From: Pseudomonas bharatica CSV86
Lineage (GTDB): Bacteria > Pseudomonadota > Gammaproteobacteria > Pseudomonadales > Pseudomonadaceae
Assembly: GCF_000319305.2 (NCBI RefSeq)
Contig: NZ_AMWJ02000001.1
Span: 744,001-808,000 of the forward strand
Direction: 5' to 3'
Length of the DNA: 64,000 nt
A model generated the notes under the pieces. The model saw only the letters and a program-made list of their open reading frames with translations. It ran no database searches and was not told where the DNA came from. Of the stretch, positions 44,326-54,039 are shown piece by piece (the stretch's first letter is position 1; every line of letters begins with the position of its first letter). The translations under genes and the position numbers were made by a program.

Positions 44326-46479
44326 TCAGAAACTGACCGAAGCCGAAATCCGCGCCGTGCGCGGCGCCCCCTGGAACAGGTAGTTGTCCCCCAGGTAATC
44401 CCCCACATCCCGCCAGTAGCGCTTGTCGAAGACGTTATCCACAGTCAGGCGCAGCACCGTTTCATACCCGGCGATCTTCGTGCTGTAGCGGCTGCCCAGG
44501 TCGAAAACGCTATACCCGCCGACTTCCACCGTACCTTCCTGGTTGGCGTACTTGCTGGCGCTGTAGCGCATGCCGCCGAGCAGGGCCAGGCCGGGTGCGC
44601 CGGGAATGCTGTAGTCGGCCTGCAAGGCCGCGCGCAGGCGCGGTACGTTGAGGGCCTGGTGATCGTCGTAGGCGTCGGTGCCGCTGTCTTCGACCCGAGC
44701 GCGCGTCGCGGCGACGCTGGCATTGATCTGCAGGTCCGAGGTCGCCCAGCCGCTGGCGCCCAGTTCCAGGCCGATATTCTTCTGCTGACCCTGTTGCACG
44801 TAGGTGAAGTTCCCGGCGCCGTCGGGCCGGGCATACTGGTAGGCCTGGCGCAACTGGAAGAGCGCCGCGCTGAAGCTCATGCGCTGCCAGTCACGCTTGA
44901 TTCCCAGCTCGATCTGGTGGGAGGTGGTCGGGGCGAGGATGTCCCCGCCATTGGAGGCGAACCACGGTGAGGTGCCGCCGGACGACAGGCCCTTGCTGTA
45001 GCTGGTGTAGATGGACAGGTCCGGACGCGGTTTGTAGATCAGCGCAGCGTTGGGCAGCAACTCATACTGGCGCGTGTGCCGGTTCGAGACACCGTCTTCA
45101 CCGAAGGCTTCTTCGTCCAGGCGCACTTCGCGGGCGCCGATCACTGTCTGCCATTGTTCGTTGAAACTGATGCGGTCACTGAAAAACACACCGTACTGGC
45201 GGCTGTCCAGGCGTCGTTCGGTATGGCCGGGGCTGCCTGGTGCCGGATCGAAGGCCGGGGTTGCTTGATAGATGTTGGCGGTGCCCACCCACTCGTTGAA
45301 GGTCGGACGCTGATCGACGGTGCGCCGTTGTGCACTGGTGCCCAGTGTCAGTTCATGATTCACGCCGAGGGCGTCGAAGCGGCCGACAAGGGTGGCCTGG
45401 GCTTCGTCGGTGCGGCGGGTGTCGTCCGGGCTGCGGTAGTCGTAGATGTCGTAGTCGCCGTCGGGACTGAAGGTGTTGCCCAGGCCGGGACAACTGGCCG
45501 CACCGTAGCAACCCCAGGCGAACGAACTGTAGTCATCGATTACCACCCGGCTGCGCGACGCGCTCACTGCCCCGGTCCAGGCATCATTGAAGCGGTATTC
45601 GAAACGCCCGCCGAGGTTCAGCGAATCGCTCTTCACCTGGTGCGCCCAGTCCTGCCAGGCCAGGCGGTCCTTCGGGTCGATACCATGCGGCAGGCTGGTG
45701 CCGCCCAGCAACTGATAGCCCGGCACCGAATATTGCTCGCGGGTCTGGTACTCGACGTCCAGTTGCAGCAGCGCGTTCGGACTCATCTGCCAGTCGAACG
45801 CCAGGGAGGCGAAGTCCCGCTGGCCGTCGGCATGGTCCACATAGCTGCGGATATCCTCGTGCGCCAGGTTGGCGCGCAGGCCGAACTGTCGTTCGCTGCC
45901 GAACCAGCCGCCGAGGTCGGTGGCGATATAGCGCTCGCCCTGTTCGTTGCTGGACAAGGTCAGCGAACGCACGTCTTCCGGGCGCTTGGTCACGTAGTTG
46001 ATGAGCCCGCCAGGTTCCGACACGCCGCTTTGCAGCCCGGACAGGCCCTTGAGCAGTTCCACTTGCTGCTTGTTCTCCAGCGCCACATTCTGCTCGCCGG
46101 TGATGGTCTGGCCGTTGATCTTGTAGCTGTGCGCGGCGTCGAGACTGAAGCCGCGCACATTGAAGTTCTCGTAGTAGCCGATCGGCGCGTAGGACTCGCC
46201 CACCGAGGCATCGCTTTGCAGCACTTCGCTGAGCAGGCGCACCTGGCGATCCTGCAGCAGTTGTTCGGTGAACACCGAGACCGAGGCCGGAGTGTCCAGC
46301 AGCGGTGCGGAAGAGAATCCAGCCACCTGGGCCTGACGCGGCTGATAGCCCTCATCCCTGGTGTCGGATACGTTCAGCGGATCGAGGACGACACTGTCTT
46401 CGGCAAAGGCGTACGGGTTGCTCAGGGCCAGGCCGGCGGTGAGCAGGCTGAGCGGCAGGCACGGGCGGTGCAAGGACAT
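44326..46479 (-). CDS. TonB-dependent siderophore receptor
   Basis: This 717-residue outer-membrane receptor has a signal peptide ([20 protein letters not shown]), a plug domain from about 40 to 165 ([43 protein letters not shown] segment as [14 protein letters not shown]) and a 22-strand barrel ending in the aromatic terminal SVSF. It resembles FpvA/FhuE-type ferric siderophore receptors without a signalling extension. No obvious Fur box lies upstream in 46480-46700 by eye. ATG 46479 follows AAGGAG. The siderophore cannot be told. Confidence 0.92.
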   Translation of the reverse strand: MSLHRPCLPLSLLTAGLALSNPYAFAEDSVVLDPLNVSDTRDEGYQPRQAQVAGFSSAPLLDTPASVSVFTEQLLQDRQVRLLSEVLQSDASVGESYAPIGYYENFNVRGFSLDAAHSYKINGQTITGEQNVALENKQQVELLKGLSGLQSGVSEPGGLINYVTKRPEDVRSLTLSSNEQGERYIATDLGGWFGSERQFGLRANLAHEDIRSYVDHADGQRDFASLAFDWQMSPNALLQLDVEYQTREQYSVPGYQLLGGTSLPHGIDPKDRLAWQDWAHQVKSDSLNLGGRFEYRFNDAWTGAVSASRSRVVIDDYSSFAWGCYGAASCPGLGNTFSPDGDYDIYDYRSPDDTRRTDEAQATLVGRFDALGVNHELTLGTSAQRRTVDQRPTFNEWVGTANIYQATPAFDPAPGSPGHTERRLDSRQYGVFFSDRISFNEQWQTVIGAREVRLDEEAFGEDGVSNRHTRQYELLPNAALIYKPRPDLSIYTSYSKGLSSGGTSPWFASNGGDILAPTTSHQIELGIKRDWQRMSFSAALFQLRQAYQYARPDGAGNFTYVQQGQQKNIGLELGASGWATSDLQINASVAATRARVEDSGTDAYDDHQALNVPRLRAALQADYSIPGAPGLALLGGMRYSASKYANQEGTVEVGGYSVFDLGSRYSTKIAGYETVLRLTVDNVFDKRYWRDVGDYLGDNYLFQGAPRTARISASVSF

Positions 46480-46698
46480 GCGGCAAAACTCCTTGGGGGC
46501 CGACAGCGGGCACACCGTTGTCGTTCGGAGTTGCCGGTGGCTGAAGACCCGGTACGGCGAGAGGAAGGCACGGGCGAGGGGGATGGCACTGCGCCAGGGC
46601 GTGCTGGCGCGGGCGCAATCTTAGCAGGGGCAACCGCGTTGCGGTGCCCCGATTTGCCATGTCATTGCAGAGGATGAGCGGTGTGGCAGGATGCGGGC

Positions 46699-47085
46699 TC
46701 AGGAGTTCGATAGCTGCCGCGGCTGCATGCGGCGGCGCCAGTTGCCGTCCAGCTTCGACCAGGTCTTGCCATCGGTCACCGCCAGTAGCTTGCGGCCATC
46801 CTTGAAGGTGGCAAGGAAGGTGATTTCCTCGTCCTTGCTGCCCAGCCAGAGCCCGGCGAGCAGTCCCAGCGGGCCGGCCATCAGGCAACCGGCGAAGCCC
46901 CAGCCAAGGGCGCTGCCCAGGTTGCGGCTGGTTTCCTGATTGGCGACCTTCATTTCCTTGATGCGCGAGAGCGCGATTTTTTCGCCCGGTGAAGGGCTCG
47001 CGGCGGTCTTGAGTGTGAGCGATCCATTGCGGTACTCGCCTTCACCTTGCAAGAAATCGCCGGATTGAACCGTGAGTCTTGTCAT
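46699..47085 (-). CDS. Small membrane-associated protein of unknown function
   Basis: This 128-residue protein has a beta-rich N-terminus (MTRLTVQSGDFLQGEGEYRNG), a glycine-zipper-like helix (NLGSALGWGFAGCLMAGPLG LLAGLWLG region) and a basic C-terminus. Not recognised. Its ATG overlaps the stop of the upstream MFS gene (ATGA), suggesting translational coupling. Confidence 0.65.
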   Translation of the reverse strand: MTRLTVQSGDFLQGEGEYRNGSLTLKTAASPSPGEKIALSRIKEMKVANQETSRNLGSALGWGFAGCLMAGPLGLLAGLWLGSKDEEITFLATFKDGRKLLAVTDGKTWSKLDGNWRRRMQPRQLSNS

Positions 47086-48371
47086 GGGGGTAATCCAGGT
47101 TTGAGAGGGCTTGTTGACCAGCGCTTACTCAGCCCTCCGGATACCCCCAAGTCAATTGCGAGGCGACGGAGGGTAGGGCGTCCGTCAGACAGTTCTGACC
47201 TGCATAACTTTGTTGCCCCCAGCCACCACACCAGCAGGCCGACGACACCGATCCCCAGCCCGGCGATAACGATGCCATTCCAGCCCCAGGCCTGGAACAA
47301 CTGGGTACCCAGCAGCGAACCGCTGGCGCCACCGATGAAATAGCAGGTGATATAGCCGGCGTTAAGGCGGTTGCGCGCTTCCGGGCGCAGGGCGATTACC
47401 GCGTTCTGGTTGCTGACGTGGACCAATTGCACCGCCAGGTCGAGCAACAGTACACCGGCCAGCAATGCAGCCAGCGAGGTCGGGGCGAAAGCCAAGGGCA
47501 CCCAGGACAGCAACTGCACCAGCAGGCCGACGGTCGTGCCTTGCGCGCCCTTGCCTTTATCGGCCAGGCGTCCGCCCCAGTTGGCAGCCAAGGCACCGGC
47601 GGCACCGGCCAGGCCGAACAGTCCGATCACACCATCGGAATACTGGTAAGGCTCGGCCTTCAGCAGGAACGCCAGGGGCGTCCAGAACAGGGCGAACAGG
47701 CAGAAGGAAATTGCCCCGAGCAATGAGCGAAGACGCAGTACCGGCTCTTCGGCGAACAACCGGAACACCGAGCCGATCAGCGCCGGATAGGCCAGGCCGG
47801 CATGCTGCTGACGTTGCGGCAGGGCGCGATACAGGGCAATGGCGCTGAGGGCCATGAGTGCGGCGGCGAGCATATAGATGCTGCGCCAGTCACCGAGGGT
47901 GGCCATAAAGCCGGCGGCGGTGCGTGCCAGAAGAATGCCCAGCAGCAGACCGCCCATCAGGGTGCCGACCACCCGGCCGCGTTCGCTCGGCTCGCTGAGT
48001 CCGGCGGCCATCGGCACCAGTACCTGGGCCACCACCGAAAACAGGCCGGTGAGCGTGGTGCCCAGCAGCAGCCACGGCAGGCTTGGGGAAAAGGCGCTGA
48101 TCAACAGGCCGATGGTGGCAATGCTGATCATGCTGACGATCAGGCGGCGCTGCTCGAACAAATCACCCAGCGGCGCCAGGAGGAACAGGCCGGCGCCATA
48201 GCTGAGCTGGGCGGCGATGACGATGCAGCCGGCGCTGGCGGTGCTCAGGCCGAAGTGTTCGGCAATGCTGTGCAGCAAGGGCTGGGCGTAATAGTTGCTG
48301 GCCACCGCCAGGCCGGTGGCGGTGGCCATCAGCAGAATCAGGGCGCGACTCAGGACGGGTGTGGAACTCAT
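47082..48371 (-). CDS. MFS transporter
   Basis: This 429-residue carrier has 12 helices of the EmrD/YdhP efflux type (ATGLAVASNYYAQPLLHSIA; APLGDLFEQRRLIV as motif A). The tail after helix 12 (from LGATKLCRSELSDG) is about 45 residues longer than usual. A one-base loss in the CCCCC run at 47216-47220 would instead give an early stop near 47185, so the tail may be artificial; the ATGA overlap with the next gene argues the other way. Divergent from a LysR gene that probably controls it. Confidence 0.85.
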   Translation of the reverse strand: MSSTPVLSRALILLMATATGLAVASNYYAQPLLHSIAEHFGLSTASAGCIVIAAQLSYGAGLFLLAPLGDLFEQRRLIVSMISIATIGLLISAFSPSLPWLLLGTTLTGLFSVVAQVLVPMAAGLSEPSERGRVVGTLMGGLLLGILLARTAAGFMATLGDWRSIYMLAAALMALSAIALYRALPQRQQHAGLAYPALIGSVFRLFAEEPVLRLRSLLGAISFCLFALFWTPLAFLLKAEPYQYSDGVIGLFGLAGAAGALAANWGGRLADKGKGAQGTTVGLLVQLLSWVPLAFAPTSLAALLAGVLLLDLAVQLVHVSNQNAVIALRPEARNRLNAGYITCYFIGGASGSLLGTQLFQAWGWNGIVIAGLGIGVVGLLVWWLGATKLCRSELSDGRPTLRRLAIDLGVSGGLSKRWSTSPLKPGLPP

Positions 48372-48466
48372 GGGGCCTCCTTTCAAGAGCCGTCAGTATG
48401 GGAAATGCACTAGCATGACGCCAATGCATAGTTGTCATCGGATCAATCTCGAAAGCAGATGGATAA

Positions 48467-49345
48467 ATGAATCTGAAGCAGATCGAATACGCCTTGGCTG
48501 TTGCCGAAACCGGCAGCTTCACTGGCGCCGCCGAGCGTTGTCACGTAGTGCAATCGGCGCTTAGCCATCAGATCGCCAAACTGGAGGAACTGCTCGGCAC
48601 CCGGTTGTTCGAGCGCAGTTCGCGCCGGGTCCGGCTGACCCCGGCCGGCGAGGCCTTCGTGCCTAATGCTCGCATTGCCCTGGATGCGGCGCGGCGGATT
48701 GCCGACGAGGTGGCCGCCGCTACCGGAGAAGTGCGCGGGCGCTTGTCCATCGGTGAGATCAGCTCGCTGACGGAACTGGACCTGGTCGATCTGCTGGCCG
48801 GCTTTCACCGTGAGTACCCGAAGGTGGATATCCGCTGGCTGATGGGCAAGAGCGAGCTGATGATCGGCGATGTCCGCGAGCGGCGCCTGGATGTGGCGTT
48901 CATCGGTGTCTGGCCGGGGGAATCGCTGGACGGGGTCGAGCATCGCCTGCTGGCCAGGGAGGAGCTGGTGGCAGTGCTGCCGCTGGAGCATCGCTTGGTT
49001 ATCCACAGTTGCTTGTCACTGGCGCAACTGGAGGACCAGCCGCTGGTGGACTTCCAGGCCGGCACCGGTGCACGGCGGCAGACCGACGAAGCCTTTACCG
49101 CCGCCGGCTTGCGTCACCGCGTGCAGTTCGAGGTGGGGACCACCAACCTGATCGAGAAGTTTGTCCAGCGCGGGCTCGCCCTGGGGCTTGTGGCAGAGCG
49201 GGTGGCCGCCGGGTTCCAGCGCGTGAAGGTACTGCCGGTCAGCGATGCGCCGGTGCGTCATGTGTATGCCATCTGGTCGAAAACCCCGACCCCGGCCGCC
49301 AGTGCCTTTATCCGCTTGCTGGAACGGCATCTGGCGGCGCGGTGA
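48467..49345 (+). CDS. LysR-family transcriptional regulator
   Basis: This 292-residue LysR regulator has a winged helix at residues 1-60 (LAVAETGSFTGAAERCHVVQ SALSHQIAKLEE) and a substrate-binding domain. It is divergent from the MFS gene with a 95-base spacer that includes an ATGCATAGTTGTCAT stretch near the T-N11-A pattern LysR proteins like, so it is the likely activator or repressor of that transporter. A short-chain dehydrogenase converges on its end with three bases between. Confidence 0.9.
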   Translation: MNLKQIEYALAVAETGSFTGAAERCHVVQSALSHQIAKLEELLGTRLFERSSRRVRLTPAGEAFVPNARIALDAARRIADEVAAATGEVRGRLSIGEISSLTELDLVDLLAGFHREYPKVDIRWLMGKSELMIGDVRERRLDVAFIGVWPGESLDGVEHRLLAREELVAVLPLEHRLVIHSCLSLAQLEDQPLVDFQAGTGARRQTDEAFTAAGLRHRVQFEVGTTNLIEKFVQRGLALGLVAERVAAGFQRVKVLPVSDAPVRHVYAIWSKTPTPAASAFIRLLERHLAAR

Positions 49346-49348
49346 AGG

Positions 49349-50098
49349 TCAGGCGGCGAAACCGCCGTCGATGGTCAGGCTGGCGCCGGTGATATAGGCC
49401 GCTTCCGGGCCCGCCAGGTAGGCGACGAAACCGGCGATTTCCTCGACATGACCGTAGCGCCCGATCGCCATCAACCCTATCAGGGTGTCGGCGAACTCGC
49501 TGTCGGCCGGGTTCATGTCGGTGTCTACCGGGCCGGGCTGCACATTGTTGATGGTGATGCCACGCGGGCCAAGGTCGCGTGCCAGGCCGCGGGTCAGCCC
49601 GACCAGTGCCGATTTGCTCATCGCGTAGGTTGCGCCGCCGGAAAACGGCATGCGCTCGGCATTGGTGCTGCCGATATTGATGATCCGCCCGCCCTGGCCC
49701 ATATGCCGAAGCGCGGCCTGGGTAGCGACGAAGACGCTGCGCACGTTGACCGCGAGCGTGCGATCGAAATCCTCCAGGCTGAACTCGGCGACATCGCCAA
49801 GCGCCAGGACCCCGGCATTGTTGACCAGGATATCGAGTCGACCGAAGTGCCCGGCGGCCAGGTCCACCGCTTGCTGCACGGCGGCGGCGTCAGCGCTGTC
49901 GGCTTTCAGCGCCAGGGCCTTGCCGCCACCCTGACGGATCTCGTTCTGCAGTTGTTCGGCGACGTCCTGTGAACTGACGTAGGTGAAGGCCACTGCGGCA
50001 CCCTGTTCGGCCAGGCGTTTGACGATGGCCGCGCCGATGCCGCGCGAGCCGCCCTGGACCAATGCCACTTTGCCGCTGAGGTTGTGTTGGGTCGACAT
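49349..50098 (-). CDS. SDR-family oxidoreductase (FabG-like)
   Basis: This 249-residue SDR has VQGGSRGIGAAIV, NNAG, a catalytic Ser in NIGSTNAERM and YAMSK, with the C-terminal LTIDGGFAA. It belongs to the 3-oxoacyl-ACP reductase-like group of NADPH reductases; the substrate is unknown. Divergent from a LysR regulator at 50223 that may control it. Confidence 0.88.
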   Translation of the reverse strand: MSTQHNLSGKVALVQGGSRGIGAAIVKRLAEQGAAVAFTYVSSQDVAEQLQNEIRQGGGKALALKADSADAAAVQQAVDLAAGHFGRLDILVNNAGVLALGDVAEFSLEDFDRTLAVNVRSVFVATQAALRHMGQGGRIINIGSTNAERMPFSGGATYAMSKSALVGLTRGLARDLGPRGITINNVQPGPVDTDMNPADSEFADTLIGLMAIGRYGHVEEIAGFVAYLAGPEAAYITGASLTIDGGFAA

Positions 50099-50222
50099 GC
50101 TTGATGCTCCGAAGGAACAAGGCCGGATGCCTTGTGAATGGAACCGAGTATCTGCCTGTGATTACCACTCGATAAGCCGGTAATCGCTATAGTCTGAATA
50201 AACCCTTGGTATGGAATCTCCG

Positions 50223-51149
50223 ATGGAAACCTTCACCAGCATCGAGTGTTTTATCCGCAGTGCCGAAGTCGGCAGCTTTGCCGAAGCCGCGCGACGCCTG
50301 AGCCTGACGCCTGCGGCCGTGGGCAAGAATGTCGCCGGGCTGGAAGCGCGCCTGGGCGTGCGGTTGTTCCAGCGTAGTACCCGAAGCCTGACCCTGACCG
50401 AAGCCGGCCAGCGTTTTCTTGCCGAGGTGCGTGACAGCTTCCAGACCATCCAGCACGCCGTAACCAACCTGGCAAGCGCTGAAGGGCAACCGGCGGGGAC
50501 CTTGAAGGTGAGCATGGGCACGGTGTTCGGGCGGCTGTATATCCTGCCGATGCTGGGCGATTTCCTGCGGCGCTATCCGGCGATCACGCCTGACTGGCAC
50601 TTCGATAATCGTCAGGTGGACCTGATTGCGCAGGGTTTCGATGCGGCCATCGGCGGCGGTTTCGACCTGCCACCCGGGGTAGTGGCGAGGAAGCTGGCGC
50701 CGGCACACCGGATCCTGGTGGCCTCGGCGGAGTACCTCGACAACTGCGGTGAAGTACGCACGCCGGAGGATCTGGCCAGGGCCGACGGTATCCTGATCCG
50801 CTCGCCGCAGACCGGACGGGTGCGCTCATGGCCGTTGACCAGCCGCTGGCAGGAGCAGAGTCCGTTGAGCCTGCGCCAGCGCATGACCATGAGCGATTCC
50901 GAAGCGGCCTGCGCGGCGGCGGAGCAGGGCTTGGGTGTGGCACTGGTGAGCATGCCGTTTGCCGTGCCGTATCTGCAGCGCGGCAGCCTGCTGCGGGTGC
51001 TGCCGGACTGGTATGTGGATGACGGCAATATTTCGTTGTACTACGCGCAGCACAGGTTGCTGCCGGGGAAGACCCGGGTGTTCGTGGATTTCCTGATGGA
51101 GCAGTTTGTGGTGCAGGGGTTGGCGGGGCGGTTCGATGCGTTGAGCTGA
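50223..51149 (+). CDS. LysR-family transcriptional regulator
   Basis: This 308-residue LysR protein has the helix-turn-helix SAEVGSFAEAARRLSLTPAA and a CrgA/DmlR-type ligand domain (FGRLYILPMLGDFLRRYPAI). The start is taken at ATG 50223 (METFTSIECF), preceded by GGAAT, rather than ATG 50211. Divergent from the SDR gene with a 124-base spacer, suggesting local control. Confidence 0.88.
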   Translation: METFTSIECFIRSAEVGSFAEAARRLSLTPAAVGKNVAGLEARLGVRLFQRSTRSLTLTEAGQRFLAEVRDSFQTIQHAVTNLASAEGQPAGTLKVSMGTVFGRLYILPMLGDFLRRYPAITPDWHFDNRQVDLIAQGFDAAIGGGFDLPPGVVARKLAPAHRILVASAEYLDNCGEVRTPEDLARADGILIRSPQTGRVRSWPLTSRWQEQSPLSLRQRMTMSDSEAACAAAEQGLGVALVSMPFAVPYLQRGSLLRVLPDWYVDDGNISLYYAQHRLLPGKTRVFVDFLMEQFVVQGLAGRFDALS

Positions 51150-51164
51150 GGCAGAATTCAAGAT

Positions 51165-51214
51165 GCTCTTTCGGGCCTCATCGCTGGCAAGCCAGCGATG
51201 AGGCCCGAAAGAGC
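51165..51214. repeat. Perfect 24-bp palindromic REP derivative
   Basis: The arm GCTCTTTCGGGCCTCATCGC then TGGC at 51165-51188 is repeated exactly inverted at 51191-51214 with only two bases (AA) between. It lacks the CTCCCACAG part found in the other type B REPs and contains the CCCGAAAGAGC flank also seen at 44306-44316. Confidence 0.9.
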
Positions 51215-51218
51215 AACT

Positions 51219-51725
51219 CTATTTCACGGAAATAATGACCAATGCCTGCCGCCCATTACCCACCGCCAGATCCAGTTCATCCTCTTCAAGCTTGCCCAGA
51301 AGCTGCTGCCCCAACGGCGACCGCGGGGTAATCACCGTCACCAACCCATCCCCTTCGCCAATCTTCAGCCCCGCTGCCTCGGGGCCGAGAAACAGCCATT
51401 GCCGGCGCCCGTCCTGATCCTCCAGCAACACCAGGTTGCTCACCTGGATGCCGCGTTGCGCGTCGTAATCGCGCAAGCTCAGCTGTTGATAGGCCGAGCG
51501 CGCCTGACGGATCTCTTCCATGCGCCGGGCTTGTCCGGTCGCCAGATAGGAGGCTTCCAGGCTGAGGGTGTCGTATTTGTTCTCGGCGATGTTCTCTTCC
51601 GCAGTAGCGGCTTCGTAGGCGGTCTGGGCGGCGCGCCGGATCATGTCCAGGTCGACGTCCAGACGCTCGACGATGGCGTTCAACAGCGTTCGCTTGTCGG
51701 GTTCAGCGGCAGAATTCAAGAACAT
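51219..51725 (-). CDS. GreA/GreB-domain transcription factor-like protein
   Basis: This 168-residue protein ends in a GreA/GreB C-terminal domain (VTVITPRSPLGQQLLGKLEEDELDL), the part that binds RNA polymerase, with a helical N-terminus (NAIVERLDVDLDMIRRAAQT) in place of the full coiled coil. It may act at the secondary channel like Gre factors or Rnk. The start codon overlaps the upstream gene by 23 bases, so the two are probably cotranslated. Confidence 0.82.
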   Translation of the reverse strand: MFLNSAAEPDKRTLLNAIVERLDVDLDMIRRAAQTAYEAATAEENIAENKYDTLSLEASYLATGQARRMEEIRQARSAYQQLSLRDYDAQRGIQVSNLVLLEDQDGRRQWLFLGPEAAGLKIGEGDGLVTVITPRSPLGQQLLGKLEEDELDLAVGNGRQALVIISVK

Positions 51726-52131
51726 TGGCCCGGCTTTTCTCGGTAGGTGCAGTGCGGTTCTGTTGCAGCCAGAACTGGCATCTGGGATTGGAAAGGTTGC
51801 GTGGGTTTTTCTCGGCGCTGTCGAAGGCGTCCTCGACCTGTCGGGTCTGCAAGGCCTGTTGGTATTGCTCGAACATCCGGTTCTGTTCCGGCGATTGCTC
51901 CTGGGCGCCCGGATAGCGAGCGGCCGGTGGCTGTGCCGGGGCCGGGGCAGTGAGCGGCTGGCTGATCACCGAGGCCACCGGTTCGCGCACTTGCGGCACG
52001 AACTGCCAGACACCCCAGAGGGTCAGGCCGATAGCGATGAAGCCCAGCCACAGGCCAAGGGCGACACCCAGCGCCAGCGGCAGGATTTTGGCAGAAACCT
52101 TGAATGAACGCGGACGGGTTCGGTAGGACAT
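51703..52131 (-). CDS. Single-pass membrane protein of unknown function
   Basis: This 142-residue protein has one helix near the N-terminus (ILPLALGVALGLWLGFIAIG), a Pro/Ala linker and a charged periplasmic part with a Cys pair (PRCQFWLQQ...LEFCR). Not recognised. ATG 52131 has a strong AGGAGG. Its 3' end overlaps the Gre-like gene, and it is divergent from earP. Confidence 0.75.
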   Translation of the reverse strand: MSYRTRPRSFKVSAKILPLALGVALGLWLGFIAIGLTLWGVWQFVPQVREPVASVISQPLTAPAPAQPPAARYPGAQEQSPEQNRMFEQYQQALQTRQVEDAFDSAEKNPRNLSNPRCQFWLQQNRTAPTEKSRANVLEFCR

Positions 52132-52243
52132 GAAAGCCTCCTGGCCAGGAAAGGGACGGGATTGTCGCACGATGGATCTTTTGTCTGGAGCCGATAATCC
52201 GGACAATCGACGATTATTCGTTCGCGGTGCAAGAGGACCTGCC

Positions 52244-53362
52244 ATGAAACCGACCTGGGACATCTTCTGCTGCGTCGTCGACAACTACGGTGATATCGGT
52301 GTGACCTGGCGCCTGGCCCGGCAATTGGTTGCCGAACATGGACTGGCGGTGCGGCTTTGGGTGGATGAGCCCAAAGCCTTCGTGCGCCTGTATCCGGAGG
52401 CGGATGTCGAGGCCCTGTGCCAGGTCTGCGAAGGGGTCGAGGTACGCCGCTGGGAAGCGCAGTGGCACGTGGAGGAGGTGGCCGATGTGGTGATCGGGGC
52501 TTTCGCCTGCCAGTTGCCGCCGGCCTATATCGAGGCCATGACGCAGCGCGCCAGCCCGGTGCTATGGCTGAACCTGGACTACCTCAGCGCCGAAGACTGG
52601 GTGGAAGGTTGTCACGGCCTTCCATCGCCGCAGCCGAACGGGTTGCGCAAGGTGTTCTTCTTCCCCGGGTTTACCGAGCGCACCGGTGGCTTGCTGCGCG
52701 AGGGCGATTTGCTGGAAAGGCGCGAAGCGTTCGACCGAGAGGTGTTTCTGCGCGACATGGGTATTACCCTTCAGCCCGATGCCCGGTTGATTTCGCTGTT
52801 TGCCTACGAGAATGGCGGATTGGCCAACTGGTTCGATGCCCTCGCCGAGGACGCCAGGCCCAACCACGTGCTGGTACCGGAAGGGCGAATCCTGGGTGAT
52901 GTGAAAACCTGGCTGGCTGTGGATAACCTTGCCGTCGGAGATACCCACAGGCGCGGTGCCCTGACCGTGCAGATCCTGCCTTTCGTCCGCCAGGACGATT
53001 ACGACCGGCTGCTGTGGAGCTGCGATTTCAATGCAGTACGTGGCGAAGACTCCTTCGTTCGTGCGCAATGGGCCGGCCAGCCGCTGCTCTGGCACATCTA
53101 TGTGCAGGAAGAGTATGCCCACTGGGAAAAACTCGAAGCCTTTCTCGATCGCTATACCCAGGGCCTTGAATCCAGCGCTGCGGCGGCTCTGGTGGAGCTG
53201 TGGCGAGCCTGGAACATGGACCGGGACATGGGCCTGGCATGGAAGCAGATGTTGCCGCACTGGGATGAACTGGCGTTGCACGCCCGTCATTGGTGCGCGG
53301 AACAGGCCGCCCGGCCGGACCTTGCCAAGGCGCTGGTGCAGTTTTACCGAAATTGGATATGA
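52244..53362 (+). CDS. earP: EF-P arginine rhamnosyltransferase EarP
   Basis: EarP transfers rhamnose from dTDP-rhamnose to Arg32 of elongation factor P. The 372-residue GT104 protein opens with WDIFCCVVDNYGDIGVTWRLARQ, the family signature with the catalytic Asp near residue 17, and carries FAYEN and RGEDSFVRAQWAGQP (dTDP-rhamnose binding). efp follows 48 bases later, and that efp does carry Arg32, so the pair is functionally consistent. ATG 52244 is chosen over an upstream 52130 codon. Confidence 0.95.
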   Translation: MKPTWDIFCCVVDNYGDIGVTWRLARQLVAEHGLAVRLWVDEPKAFVRLYPEADVEALCQVCEGVEVRRWEAQWHVEEVADVVIGAFACQLPPAYIEAMTQRASPVLWLNLDYLSAEDWVEGCHGLPSPQPNGLRKVFFFPGFTERTGGLLREGDLLERREAFDREVFLRDMGITLQPDARLISLFAYENGGLANWFDALAEDARPNHVLVPEGRILGDVKTWLAVDNLAVGDTHRRGALTVQILPFVRQDDYDRLLWSCDFNAVRGEDSFVRAQWAGQPLLWHIYVQEEYAHWEKLEAFLDRYTQGLESSAAAALVELWRAWNMDRDMGLAWKQMLPHWDELALHARHWCAEQAARPDLAKALVQFYRNWI

Positions 53363-53410
53363 TACGCGGCCTCGATTTTTATAAATCCATCCAGATTCGG
53401 ATACTTTGTA

Positions 53411-53980
53411 ATGAAAACTGGTAAAGAGCTGAAACCCGGTACCGTACTGCGTATCGACAACGACCCGTGGCTGGTCCAGAAAGCCGAGTTCACCAAGTCG
53501 GGCCGTAACAGCGCGATCATGAAGACCAAGCTGAAGAACCTGCTGACCGGCTACAAGACCGAAACCGTCTACGGTGCGGACGACAAGCTGGACGACGTGA
53601 TCCTGGATCGCAAAGAAGCGACCCTGTCGTTCATCAGCGGTGACACCTACACCTTCATGGACACCACCGACTACACCATGTACGAGCTGAACGCCGAAGA
53701 CATCGACGCCGTTCTGCCGTACATCGAAGAAGGCATGGAAGACATCTGCGAAGCCGTCTTCTTCGAAGGCCGCCTGGTTTCCGTAGAGCTGCCGACCACC
53801 ATCAGCCGTCAGGTTGTCTACACCGAAAACGCTGCCCGTGGCGACACCTCCGGCAAGGTCATGAAGCCTGCCAAACTGAAGAACGGTACCGAGATCCAGG
53901 TTGCCGACTTCATCCAGATCGACGAGTGGATCGATATCGACACTCGCGACAACAGCTTCAAAGGCCGCTCCAAGAAGTAA
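53411..53980 (+). CDS. efp: Elongation factor P
   Basis: EF-P rescues ribosomes stalled at polyproline stretches. The 189-residue protein has the KOW-like domain I with the loop TKSGRNSA, placing Arg at residue 32 where other bacteria have a modified Lys, and the C-terminal signature [15 protein letters not shown]. Adjacent earP supplies its modification. A terminator follows. Intact and highly codon-optimised. Confidence 0.98.
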   Translation: MKTGKELKPGTVLRIDNDPWLVQKAEFTKSGRNSAIMKTKLKNLLTGYKTETVYGADDKLDDVILDRKEATLSFISGDTYTFMDTTDYTMYELNAEDIDAVLPYIEEGMEDICEAVFFEGRLVSVELPTTISRQVVYTENAARGDTSGKVMKPAKLKNGTEIQVADFIQIDEWIDIDTRDNSFKGRSKK

Positions 53981-54000
53981 TCTTCCTGGCGTCCACGAAA

Positions 54001-54025
54001 AACCCGGCCTTGGCCGGGTTTTTTT
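54001..54025 (+). terminator. Terminator of efp
   Basis: AACCCGGCC and GGCCGGGTT pair across two bases and are followed by five further T residues, 20 bases after the efp stop. Confidence 0.9.
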
Positions 54026-54039
54026 GTGCCTGTGGAAAA

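Noticed and set aside
46480..46698. Fur box before the TonB-dependent receptor
   Set aside because: I could not find a convincing GATAATGATTATC-like sequence in the spacer by eye.
47082..47230. An eleventh frameshift at the end of the MFS gene at 47082-48371
   Set aside because: A one-base gain would give a shorter, more usual end, but the existing stop forms a neat ATGA overlap with the next gene, so the evidence is balanced and I kept the given frame.
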